DNA of 64,000 nt from Hasllibacter sp963833115 (lineage in GTDB: Bacteria > Pseudomonadota > Alphaproteobacteria > Rhodobacterales > Rhodobacteraceae): assembly GCA_963833115.1 (NCBI GenBank), contig CAWHWS010000002.1:1364001-1428000 (forward strand), written 5' to 3'. The position numbers and the translations under genes are program-made. This document shows positions 51,070 to 58,184 of this stretch, one piece after another. Numbering within the stretch: position 1 is the first letter of the stretch; each line of letters opens with the position of its first letter. The notes under the pieces are model-generated. The model was not told the origin of the DNA and did no database searches. It saw only the letters and a program-made list of their open reading frames with translations.

Positions 51070-51537
51070 ATGGACTGGCTCCTCTTCTTCGTCTTCTTCC
51101 TCGCGGCCTGCGGGGCCGGCGCGACCGGGGGCATGTTCTCGCCCGGCCCCTGGTACCGCGCCCTCGACAAGCCCGCCTGGACGCCGCCCGACTGGGTCTT
51201 CCCGGTCGTGTGGACCTACGTCTACCTGGCTATCTCCTGGGCCGCCGCGCGCGTCGCCGGGCTGCCGGGGGCGGAGCTCGCGCTCGCCCTCTGGGCGGCG
51301 CAGATGGCGTGGAACGGGCTCTGGACGCCGGTCTTCTTCGGGCTGAGGAACCCGCGCGGCGGCATGATCGTGCTCGCCGTCCTCTGGCTCGCCGTCGGCG
51401 CCTGCGCGGTCGTCTTCGCCGGCCTGGACCGCTGGACGCTCCTGGCCTTCGGGCCCTACCTCCTCTGGGTCACCATCGCCGGCGCGCTCAACCTCTCGGT
51501 CATCCGCCGCAACCCCGCCGCGGGCGCCGCCGCCTAG
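51070..51537 (+). CDS. tspO: Tryptophan-rich sensory protein TspO/CrtK
   Basis: A 155-residue outer-membrane-type TspO/MBR protein with five helices. Trp-rich signatures are KPAWTPPDWVFPVVWTYVYL, ALWAAQMAWNGLWTPVFFGL and WVTIAGALNLSVIRRN. In R. sphaeroides it binds tetrapyrroles and dampens photosynthesis gene expression through tetrapyrrole export. The place between crtB and crtC is the same as in Rhodobacter. The stop overlaps the convergent crtC stop by 4 bp. Confidence 0.95.
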   Translation: MDWLLFFVFFLAACGAGATGGMFSPGPWYRALDKPAWTPPDWVFPVVWTYVYLAISWAAARVAGLPGAELALALWAAQMAWNGLWTPVFFGLRNPRGGMIVLAVLWLAVGACAVVFAGLDRWTLLAFGPYLLWVTIAGALNLSVIRRNPAAGAAA

Positions 51538-52370
51538 GGCCAGCGCGCCCGGCGCGGCACCTTCATCGCGATCATCGGCTTCAGGAGGGGCCAGGCGAAC
51601 CGGTCGAGGTCGATCGCCTCGTGCACGCCCTCGACCTCCCGCCCGCCGAGCCGCGTCGTCACCGCCGAGCGGGTGTAGAACGGCGTGTCGAGCATCGCCC
51701 GCGTCTGCCGCGCCCGCGCGCCGTCCTCGCCGCGCGTGCGCCGACGCACCGCCCAGAGCGACCGCCCCAGCCCCACCTCCGGCGGCGGCTCGATCGCCTC
51801 GGCCGAGCCGTCCGCCCCGAACCGCGCCGCGAAGCCGAGCCGCGTGCCGTCGCGTCGGTCGGGGTCGTAGAACACTGTCGAGCCGCCGCCATGGGGGAAC
51901 CGCCCCCAAGTCCAGTAGGAGAAGTCCGCCTCCAGCGGCCGCGTCCCGAAATTGCTGTCGAGATAGCCGTGCCCGTCCCATTCGCCGTGCCGGCCCAAGC
52001 GCACCTCGATGCGCGCGGTCGGCGCCAGCGGCCGCCAGACATGCGCGCCGTCCGGCGTCAGGGCGAGCTCCATCTCCGTGATCGCGCTCGGGATGAGGCG
52101 CACCTCCCCGCGGATGCGCGTCATGTGCGGCCAGGTCATCTCGTCGACCCGGACGGTCAACGCCCGCCCGTCCCACTCCATCGAGGATGGCCCGATCCCG
52201 ATCCGCGCCCTCGAGCGGTCCAGCGCCCCCTCGCCGCGATCCGTCATCGCCCATCGGCCTCCCGGCCCGTAGGTCACCACGTTGAGGCAGCAGTTATTCG
52301 CCGGCCGCCCGCGCCCCGACCACCCGAACCAAGGCGAGAAGACCGAGCCGATGAACCCGATCAGGCTCAC
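51534..52370 (-). CDS. crtC: Hydroxyneurosporene synthase (carotenoid 1,2-hydratase)
   Basis: A 278-residue cofactor-free hydratase that adds water to the end of neurosporene. Family segments: GFIGSVFSPWFGWSGRGRP, CLNVVTYGPGGRWAMTDRG, HGYLDSNFGTRPLEADFSYW and TWGRFPHGGGSTVFYDP. GTG at 52370 overlaps the crtD stop (GTGA) and gives VSLIGFIGSVFSP, close to the short Rhodobacter form (about 281 residues). Upstream in the same frame one can read PAGGYGWWYVDGLEEGG, a segment found in longer CrtC proteins, but there is no ATG, GTG or TTG in frame there. The enzyme is probably inner-membrane associated. Confidence 0.9.
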   Translation of the reverse strand: MSLIGFIGSVFSPWFGWSGRGRPANNCCLNVVTYGPGGRWAMTDRGEGALDRSRARIGIGPSSMEWDGRALTVRVDEMTWPHMTRIRGEVRLIPSAITEMELALTPDGAHVWRPLAPTARIEVRLGRHGEWDGHGYLDSNFGTRPLEADFSYWTWGRFPHGGGSTVFYDPDRRDGTRLGFAARFGADGSAEAIEPPPEVGLGRSLWAVRRRTRGEDGARARQTRAMLDTPFYTRSAVTTRLGGREVEGVHEAIDLDRFAWPLLKPMIAMKVPRRARWP

Positions 52371-53914
52371 CCCGCGTCCGGAACCCCCCTCCTCGAGCCC
52401 GTCGACATACCACCAGCCATAGCCCCCGGCCGGGATCTCGACGTCGAAGTGAGGTCCGCGCAGATCGCCGCGGCCGCGTGCGCGCCGGAAAGCGCCGCCA
52501 TGGGCAGGCCCGCCCCCGGATGCGCCCCCCCGCCCGCCAGGTACAGCCCCGGCATCGTCGTGCGCGCCCGCGGCCGGGCCATCGCCGCCGTCAACCCGTG
52601 CGGGCTCCGCCCGTAGAGCGATCCGGCCGAGCCCGGGCTCAGCGCCTCGAACCCCGCCGGCAGGGTCAGGGCGTCCGCCCCCGGCGCCGGATCGAAGGTC
52701 AGCCCGAAGCGCTTCAGGCTCTCGAAGGTCGTCGTTCGGCATGTCTCGGCATCCTCGGTCCGGGGAGAGCGGCCCGTCAGCGGCGCCGCATTTGCGATGA
52801 TCTCGAAGCGTTCCATGCCGGCTCCGGGGGTCGTCCCCATGCCCCGGTCCTGGGCGCAGAGGTAGAGCGTGGGCGCGGCGGGCCGCCGCCCGGCGGCGAT
52901 GGCGGCGAACTCCTCCTCCGGCTCGGCGGCGAAGAAGACGTTGTGATGCGCCAGATCCGGGCCCGAGGGCCGCGCGGCGAAGGCCCAGACATCCGCCGAT
53001 AGGGAGCGCGGCTCGACGGCGCGCCGGGGCACGGCCCGTACCGGCCCGGGCCCCAGCAGGCCCGTCTCCAGGGCCCGGGGGTCGCCCGCGAAGACCACCG
53101 CGTCCGCCCGGTGCGCGGCGCCGGAGCGGCACGACACGCGCCAGGCGCTCGCGTCCCGCTCGATCCGCTCCGCGCCGTCGCCGCAGGCGATCCGCGCGCC
53201 CGCCTCGCGCGCCAGCGCCGCGACCGCGGCGGCCAGCACATGCATCCCGCCCTCCACGCGCCAGACGCCAGACGCCTCGGAGTGGAAGATCAAGGCCAGG
53301 AGCGCCGGCGAGGATCGCGGATCGCCGCCCACATAGGTCGCGTAGCGCCCGAAGAGCTGCCGCAGGCGCGGGTCGCGGAACCGCGCCGCCAGGGCGTCCG
53401 CGAGCGAGCGATGCGGCGCGATGTCCGCCAGCAGGCGCGGCCGGCGCAGGACGGCCGCGGTCAGGCGCGTCATCGAGGGCTCGGGCGCGTGCATCATCGG
53501 CGCCTCGAACGTCTCGAAAAGGCGCCGCGCGCCGGCGCGGAACCCGTCGAACGCCGCCGCCTCCCGCGCGCCCGCGAAGGCGGCGACCGCGGCGCGCGCC
53601 CCGCCCGGGTCCGCCGGCAGGTCGAGCGTCGAGCCGTCGGTCCAGAAATGCCGGGCCAGCACCGCCTCGCGCACCATCGGCACCCGCTCGGCGAGGGACG
53701 CGCCGCAGGCCTCGAACAACGCCTCGAACACCGGCCGCATCGTGAGCACCGTCGGCCCCGCGTCGACGGGCCCGGCCGGGGAGGGCAGGGCGCGCATCCG
53801 CCCGCCCGGCGCGGCCTGTCCCTCGATCACAGTGACCCCGTGCCCGGCCGCCGCCAGCCGCGCGGCGCAAGCCAGCCCGCCGATCCCGGAGCCGATGACC
53901 GCGATCTCGCTCAC
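52367..53914 (-). CDS. crtD: Hydroxyneurosporene/methoxyneurosporene desaturase
   Basis: A 515-residue CrtI-type FAD desaturase that adds the C3,4 double bond. The N-terminal motif is AVIGSGIGGLACAARLAAAG, then GQAAPGGRMRALPSPAG. The C-terminal signature is LYLAGGGAHPGAGLPMAAL. GTG 53914 (VSEIAVIGSGIGG) puts the motif at the usual distance; the frame is open to ATG 53980, but that start lies inside the PpsR boxes. The last 20 or so residues (SRSRPGAMAGGMSTGSRRG) are read over the crtC frame and are probably non-conserved. Confidence 0.92.
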   Translation of the reverse strand: MSEIAVIGSGIGGLACAARLAAAGHGVTVIEGQAAPGGRMRALPSPAGPVDAGPTVLTMRPVFEALFEACGASLAERVPMVREAVLARHFWTDGSTLDLPADPGGARAAVAAFAGAREAAAFDGFRAGARRLFETFEAPMMHAPEPSMTRLTAAVLRRPRLLADIAPHRSLADALAARFRDPRLRQLFGRYATYVGGDPRSSPALLALIFHSEASGVWRVEGGMHVLAAAVAALAREAGARIACGDGAERIERDASAWRVSCRSGAAHRADAVVFAGDPRALETGLLGPGPVRAVPRRAVEPRSLSADVWAFAARPSGPDLAHHNVFFAAEPEEEFAAIAAGRRPAAPTLYLCAQDRGMGTTPGAGMERFEIIANAAPLTGRSPRTEDAETCRTTTFESLKRFGLTFDPAPGADALTLPAGFEALSPGSAGSLYGRSPHGLTAAMARPRARTTMPGLYLAGGGAHPGAGLPMAALSGAHAAAAICADLTSTSRSRPGAMAGGMSTGSRRGVPDAG

Positions 53915-53919
53915 CGGGA

Positions 53920-53964
53920 GACGCGGAGGATCGTGACGCGGAGGATCGTGACGTAGAGGATTGT
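53920..53964. repeat. Three tandem 15-bp repeats ahead of crtD
   Basis: GACGCGGAGGATCGT occurs twice in tandem (53920-53934, 53935-53949), followed by a diverged third unit GACGTAGAGGATTGT (53950-53964). The array lies between the crtD GTG start and the first PpsR box; the third unit ends with the TGT of that box. It would be in the crtD leader RNA. Confidence 0.7.
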
Positions 53965-53979
53965 AAAGCGCGCCTGACA
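53962..53979. promoter_or_regulatory. PpsR box 1 between crtD and crtE
   Basis: TGTAAAGCGCGCCTGACA is an exact TGT-N12-ACA match. It is 8 bp from a second box (53988-54005), the close pair arrangement described for PpsR/CrtJ cooperative sites. It lies on the crtD side of the divergent crtD/crtE gap. Confidence 0.78.
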
Positions 53980-53987
53980 TGTCATGC

Positions 53988-54005
53988 TGTCAGGAATACC
54001 TTACA
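53988..54005. promoter_or_regulatory. PpsR box 2 between crtD and crtE
   Basis: TGTCAGGAATACCTTACA is an exact TGT-N12-ACA match. Together with box 1 and the intervening palindrome TGACATGTCA (53975-53984) it covers the probable promoters of both crtDC and crtEF. No clear -10 boxes are visible. Confidence 0.78.
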
Positions 54006-54047
54006 GTCCGCGACCCGCGCAAGCCGGGGCCGGACGCGGAACCGGAG

Positions 54048-54923
54048 ATGCCCATGCCGCTCGCCCTCCGAGTGAACGCCGCCATGCACGGAGCCATCGC
54101 CCATGGCGCCGCCGCCGGCGCGCCGCCGAAGCTCGCGCACGCGCTGGGCTACGCCGTCACCCCCGGTGGGGCGCGCATCCGGCCGACGATCCTGCTGTCG
54201 GTCGCCATGGCCTGCGGCGACGACGCGCCCGCCCTGTCGGATGCCGCCGCCGCCGCGCTGGAGCTGATCCACTGCGCCAGCCTCGCGCATGACGACCTGC
54301 CCTGCTTCGACGACGCGGCCACCCGGCGCGGCAAGCCCGCCCTCCATCGCCGCCATTCCGAGCCCCTCGCCGTGCTGGCGGGCGATTCGCTCATCGTCCT
54401 CGCGTTCGAGACCATCGCCCGCGCCGGCCGCGGCCGGGCCGAGCGCGCGCTCGAGCTCACCCGCATCCTGGCCGCGCGCACCGGCATGCCGGGCGGTATC
54501 TGCGCCGGGCAGGGATGGGAGAGCGAGGCCGCGGTCGACCTCGCCGCCTATCACCGCGCCAAGACCGGCGCCCTCTTCATCGCCGCCACGCAGATGGGGG
54601 CCGTCGCCGCCGGGCACGAGGCCGAGCCCTGGGAAGAGCTCGGCGCCCGCATCGGGGAGGCGTTCCAGGTCGCCGACGACCTGCGCGACGCCCTCCTGAC
54701 CGAGGACGAGATGGGCAAGCCCGCGGGGCAGGACGCGATCCACGCGCGCCCCTCCGCGGTGACCGAGCTGGGCGTGGGCGGCGCGACGGCCCGCCTCAAG
54801 GACATCCTCGCGGGCGCGATCGCCTCCATCCCCGCCTGCCCGGGCGAGGCGATGCTGGCCGAGATGGTCCGCCGGCAGGCGCGCGCGATCGTGCCCGCCC
54901 CGGTGCGCCACGCCGCGGAGTGA
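54048..54923 (+). CDS. crtE: Geranylgeranyl diphosphate synthase
   Basis: A 291-residue polyprenyl synthase that makes GGPP for carotenoids and the bacteriochlorophyll tail. The first Asp-rich motif is SLAHDDLPCFDDAATRRGKP and the second is VADDLRDALL. YAVTPGGARIRPTILLSVAM is the usual early segment. ATG 54048 (MPMPLALRVNAAMHG) is chosen; the frame is open up to 53979, but that is inside the operator. The stop overlaps the crtF ATG by one base. Confidence 0.95.
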   Translation: MPMPLALRVNAAMHGAIAHGAAAGAPPKLAHALGYAVTPGGARIRPTILLSVAMACGDDAPALSDAAAAALELIHCASLAHDDLPCFDDAATRRGKPALHRRHSEPLAVLAGDSLIVLAFETIARAGRGRAERALELTRILAARTGMPGGICAGQGWESEAAVDLAAYHRAKTGALFIAATQMGAVAAGHEAEPWEELGARIGEAFQVADDLRDALLTEDEMGKPAGQDAIHARPSAVTELGVGGATARLKDILAGAIASIPACPGEAMLAEMVRRQARAIVPAPVRHAAE

Positions 54924-56053
54924 TGTCGGACCTGCCCTATGAGGCGCCGCGCCCCCGCCGCGCCTGGGACTGGCGCGGCGCGCGCAACCGGCTCGCCGCC
55001 TCGCCCCGGTTCCAGTCATGGGCCGCGCGCAGCCCCCTCACCCGGCGCCGCGTGCGCCGCGACGGGGAGGCGATGATGGACCTCGTCGCCGGCTTCGTGC
55101 ACGCGCAGGTCCTCGCCGCCCTGGTCGAGCTGCGCCTCCTCGAGCGCCTGTCGGACGCGCCCGCCGGGGCCGACGCCCTCGCGCGGGACCATGGCATCGC
55201 GCCCCACCGCATGACCGCGCTCCTGCGCGCGGGCGTCGCGCTCGGCCTCCTGGAGCCGCAGGGCGCGCTCTGGCGCACCTCCCTGCGCGGCGCGGCCCTG
55301 ACCGGGGTGCCCGGCCTGAGCGGCATGATCGCCCATCACGGCGCCCTCTACCGCGACATGGGCGATCCCGTCTCCGTCCTGCGCGGCGGGGAGACCGAGC
55401 TCGCGCATGTCTGGCCCTACGTGTTCGGCGCCGGCGCCGCGACCGACCCCGAGCGCGCCGCCCGCTACTCCGCCCTCATGTCGGGCAGCATGGGCCCCGT
55501 CGCCGAGGAGACGCTGGCCGCGATCTCCCTGCGCGGCGTCCGGCACCTGATGGACGTGGGCGGCGGCACCGGCGCGTTCCTGGCCGCGGCCGCCGCGCGC
55601 ACCAACGCCTCCCTGACCCTCTTCGACCTGCCCGCCGTGGCGCCCGCGGCGGCGTCCCGATTCGCGGCCCACGGCCTGACCGCGCGGACCCGGATCGTGC
55701 CCGGCAGCTTCCGCGAGGACCCCATCCCGGAGGGCGCCGACGCGATCACGCTGGTTCGCGTCCTTTACGACCATGCCGACGAGACGGCCGCGTCCCTCCT
55801 CGCCGCCGCCCACGCCGCGCTCCCGCCGGGCGGGCGCGTGATCGTCTCCGAGCCGATGTCCGGCGGTGACCGGCCGACCCGCGCCGGAGACGCGTACTTC
55901 GCGTTCTACTGCATGGCGATGGGCACCGGCCGGGCCCGTTCGGCGGAGGAGGTCGGCGCCCTCCTGCGCGGCGCGGGCTTCTCCCGGGTCCGCGTTCGGC
56001 GCACGGCGCGGCCCTTCGTGACCTCGGTGGTCGAGGGCATCCGCGTCACCTGA
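54923..56053 (+). CDS. crtF: Hydroxyneurosporene O-methyltransferase
   Basis: A 376-residue SAM-dependent methyltransferase that methylates the 1-hydroxyl group to form the methoxy end of spheroidene. The SAM-binding motif is HLMDVGGGTGAFLAAAAAR near residue 210, and the N-terminal part has a winged-helix dimerisation domain (DLVAGFVHAQVLAALVELRL). GGRVIVSEPMSGGDRPTRAG and DAYFAFYCMAMGTGRARS complete the family pattern. It is the last gene of crtEF; bchC follows after 100 bp with its own PpsR-controlled promoter. Confidence 0.95.
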   Translation: MSDLPYEAPRPRRAWDWRGARNRLAASPRFQSWAARSPLTRRRVRRDGEAMMDLVAGFVHAQVLAALVELRLLERLSDAPAGADALARDHGIAPHRMTALLRAGVALGLLEPQGALWRTSLRGAALTGVPGLSGMIAHHGALYRDMGDPVSVLRGGETELAHVWPYVFGAGAATDPERAARYSALMSGSMGPVAEETLAAISLRGVRHLMDVGGGTGAFLAAAAARTNASLTLFDLPAVAPAAASRFAAHGLTARTRIVPGSFREDPIPEGADAITLVRVLYDHADETAASLLAAAHAALPPGGRVIVSEPMSGGDRPTRAGDAYFAFYCMAMGTGRARSAEEVGALLRGAGFSRVRVRRTARPFVTSVVEGIRVT

Positions 56054-56061
56054 CAACTGGG

Positions 56062-56101
56062 TGTCTATTTTGGTTGACACCTATCCGTCCAATCGTATGC
56101 T
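56062..56101 (+). promoter_or_regulatory. bchC promoter with PpsR box
   Basis: TGTCTATTTTGGTTGACA (56062-56079) is an exact TGT-N12-ACA box. Its last six bases are a perfect -35 TTGACA (56074-56079), followed after 16 bp by TATGCT (56096-56101). Bound PpsR would cover the -35. This drives bchCXYZ and, by read-through, puf. It is the clearest promoter in the window. Confidence 0.82.
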
Positions 56102-56153
56102 CATGGAACGCGCCGCCCCTCGTCGGGCCGCCGCCGGGGAGAGGGAGATCGCC

Positions 56154-57089
56154 ATGCGCGCCGAAGCCGCCATCATGACCGCCCCCGGCGCGATCGAGAT
56201 CGCCGCGCTGGCCCTGCGTGACCCCGCCGAGGGCGAGATCACCGTCGAGATCGCGGCCTCGGGCATCTCCACCGGGACCGAGAAGCTCTTCTGGAGCGGC
56301 GAGATGCCGCCGTTCCCCGGCATGGGCTACCCGCTCGTGCCCGGCTACGAGGCCACCGGCCGCGTGGTCGAGGGGCGGGCCGGCGGCTTGGGGCCAGGAG
56401 ACACCGTCTTCGTCCCCGGCGCCGACTGCTTCGAGGACGCGCGAGGCCTCTTCGGCGGCGCCGCGCGGCGCCTGGTGACCCCCGCGGCCCGCTGCGCCCG
56501 GATCGACGCGGGCCACGGGCCCGAGGGCGCGCTCCTCGCGCTCGCCGCCACCGCCCGCCACGCCCTGGCCGGCATGGGCCAGGCGCTGCCCGAGCTCATC
56601 GTCGGCCACGGCGCCCTCGGCCGCCTGCTCGCCCGCCTCACCGTCGCCGCCGGCGGCGCCCCCACCGTGTGGGAGAAGAACCCCGCCCGCCGCGAGGGCG
56701 ACGCCGGATACGCCGTCATCGACCCGGAGGCGGACGAACGGCGCGACTACGGCGCGATCTACGACGCCTCCGGGGACGCGTCCCTCATCGACGCGCTGAT
56801 CGGGCGTCTCGCCCGGGGCGGCGAGCTGGTCCTCGCCGGTTTCTACGCCGGCCGCCCGAGCTTCGCCTTCGCCCCCGCCTTCATGCGCGAGGCGCGCCTG
56901 CGCATCGCCGCCGAGTGGACGCCCGCCGACCTGATCGCGACCCGCGACCTCGTCGAGGGCGGGCACCTGAGCCTCGCGGGTCTCATCACCCACACCATGC
57001 CGGCCGCGCGTGCGGACACGGCCTACCGGACCGCCTTCGAGGACGCCTCGTGCCTCAAGATGATCCTCGACTGGGAGGGCCACGCGTGA
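56154..57089 (+). CDS. bchC: 2-desacetyl-2-hydroxyethyl bacteriochlorophyllide a dehydrogenase
   Basis: A 311-residue medium-chain dehydrogenase-like enzyme that oxidises the 3-hydroxyethyl group to the 3-acetyl group. Family segments: EIAASGISTGTEKLFWSGEM, FPGMGYPLVPGYEATGRVVE and GLGPGDTVFVPGADCFEDAR. The cofactor loop is VGHGALGRLLARL. It lacks the zinc ligands of alcohol dehydrogenases, as usual for BchC. ATG 56154 has a GAGAGGGAG site; earlier in-frame ATGs are weaker. Stop overlaps bchX (GTGA). Confidence 0.95.
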   Translation: MRAEAAIMTAPGAIEIAALALRDPAEGEITVEIAASGISTGTEKLFWSGEMPPFPGMGYPLVPGYEATGRVVEGRAGGLGPGDTVFVPGADCFEDARGLFGGAARRLVTPAARCARIDAGHGPEGALLALAATARHALAGMGQALPELIVGHGALGRLLARLTVAAGGAPTVWEKNPARREGDAGYAVIDPEADERRDYGAIYDASGDASLIDALIGRLARGGELVLAGFYAGRPSFAFAPAFMREARLRIAAEWTPADLIATRDLVEGGHLSLAGLITHTMPAARADTAYRTAFEDASCLKMILDWEGHA

Positions 57090-58087
57090 GCCTCGACGTT
57101 CCGATCCTGACCAAGCAGGCCGAAGCCCTCCGCCAGGAGGCCGCCGAGCCCACGCTGGAGGTGCCCCAGACGGCGCCTACCAAGAAGACGCAGATCATCG
57201 CGATCTACGGCAAGGGCGGCATCGGCAAGTCGTTCACCCTCGCCAACCTCAGCCACATGATGGCCGAGCAGGGCAAGCGCGTGCTCCTCATCGGCTGCGA
57301 TCCCAAGTCCGACACGACGAGCCTCCTCTTCGGCGGCAAGGCCTGCCCGACCATCATCGAGACCTCGACCCGCAAGAAGCTGGCGGGCGAGGAGGTGAAG
57401 GTCGGCGACGTCTGCTTCAAGCGCGGCGGCGTCTTCGCGATGGAGCTCGGCGGGCCCGAGGTCGGCCGCGGCTGCGGCGGGCGCGGCATCATCCACGGCT
57501 TCGAGCTCCTGGAGAAGCTGGGCTTCCACGACTGGGATTTCGACTACGTGCTCCTGGACTTCCTGGGCGACGTGGTCTGCGGCGGCTTCGGCCTGCCGAT
57601 CGCGCGCGACATGGCGCAGAAGGTGATCCTGGTCGCCTCCAACGACCTGCAGTCGCTCTACGTCGCCAACAACGTCTGCTCGGCGGTCGAGTACTTCCGC
57701 AAGATGGGCGGCAACGTGGGCGTCGCCGGGTTGGTGGTGAACAAGGACGACCATTCCGGCGAGGCGCAAGCCTTCGCCAAGGCAGTCGGCATCCCGGTGC
57801 TGGCGGCGATCCCGCAGGACGACGACCTGCGTAAGAAGTCGGCCAACTACCAGATCGTCGGCACCGCGGAATCGCAGTGGGGCGCGCTCTTCGCCGCGCT
57901 CGGGGAGGAGGTGGCCAAGGCGCCGCCGGGTCACCCCACCGCGCTGGATCAGGACGGGCTGCTGGCCCTCTTCGACAGCAAGGACACCGGGGGCGACTAC
58001 ACCCTGGTGCCCGCCACCGACGCCGACATGCGCGGCAAGGACGCCGCCCCGAAGGTCAGCCTGGAGGTCGTGTACGATGACGCCTGA
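57086..58087 (+). CDS. bchX: Chlorophyllide reductase iron protein subunit X
   Basis: A 333-residue NifH-like electron donor for BchYZ, which reduces ring B to the bacteriochlorin. The P-loop is IYGKGGIGKSFTLANLSHM near residue 40. Cluster cysteines are in GPEVGRGCGGRGIIHG and FLGDVVCGGFGLPIARD. IGCDPKSDTTSLLFGGKACP is typical. GTG 57086 overlaps the bchC stop. The C-terminus (SLEVVYDDA) is read in overlap with a 35-codon ORF starting at 58077. Confidence 0.96.
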   Translation: MSLDVPILTKQAEALRQEAAEPTLEVPQTAPTKKTQIIAIYGKGGIGKSFTLANLSHMMAEQGKRVLLIGCDPKSDTTSLLFGGKACPTIIETSTRKKLAGEEVKVGDVCFKRGGVFAMELGGPEVGRGCGGRGIIHGFELLEKLGFHDWDFDYVLLDFLGDVVCGGFGLPIARDMAQKVILVASNDLQSLYVANNVCSAVEYFRKMGGNVGVAGLVVNKDDHSGEAQAFAKAVGIPVLAAIPQDDDLRKKSANYQIVGTAESQWGALFAALGEEVAKAPPGHPTALDQDGLLALFDSKDTGGDYTLVPATDADMRGKDAAPKVSLEVVYDDA

Positions 58088-58184
58088 AGCCCTCACCCCG
58101 TTCGACTATGCCGAGCTGGGCGCCCTCGACGCGGCGCTGGACGCCCTGGCCGAGGCGCCCGCGCCGGAGGCCCAGGACGAATGA
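58077..58184 (+). CDS. Putative 35-residue protein between bchX and bchY
   Basis: ATG at 58077 lies inside the last codons of bchX, and the TGA at 58182-58184 overlaps the bchY ATG at 58181 (ATGA). The peptide begins MTPEALTPFDYAELGALDAA and ends EAPAPEAQDE: acidic, Ala-rich, one predicted helix (LGALDAALDALAEA). Codons have G or C in almost every third position, like real genes here, and the frame exactly fills the gap with coupling overlaps at both ends. I do not know a named family. It may be a tiny COR-associated protein or only a translational bridge carrying ribosomes from bchX to bchY. Confidence 0.55.
   Translation: MTPEALTPFDYAELGALDAALDALAEAPAPEAQDE

Noticed and set aside
52400..52480. 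CTG as a non-standard start to recover a longer CrtC
   Set aside because: The GTG at 52370 overlaps the crtD stop and gives the normal short Rhodobacter-type protein; a CTG start is not needed.
53914..53980. ATG 53980 as the crtD start
   Set aside because: It lies within the paired PpsR boxes, and the extra residues are encoded by the 15-bp tandem repeats; the FAD motif fits GTG 53914 better.
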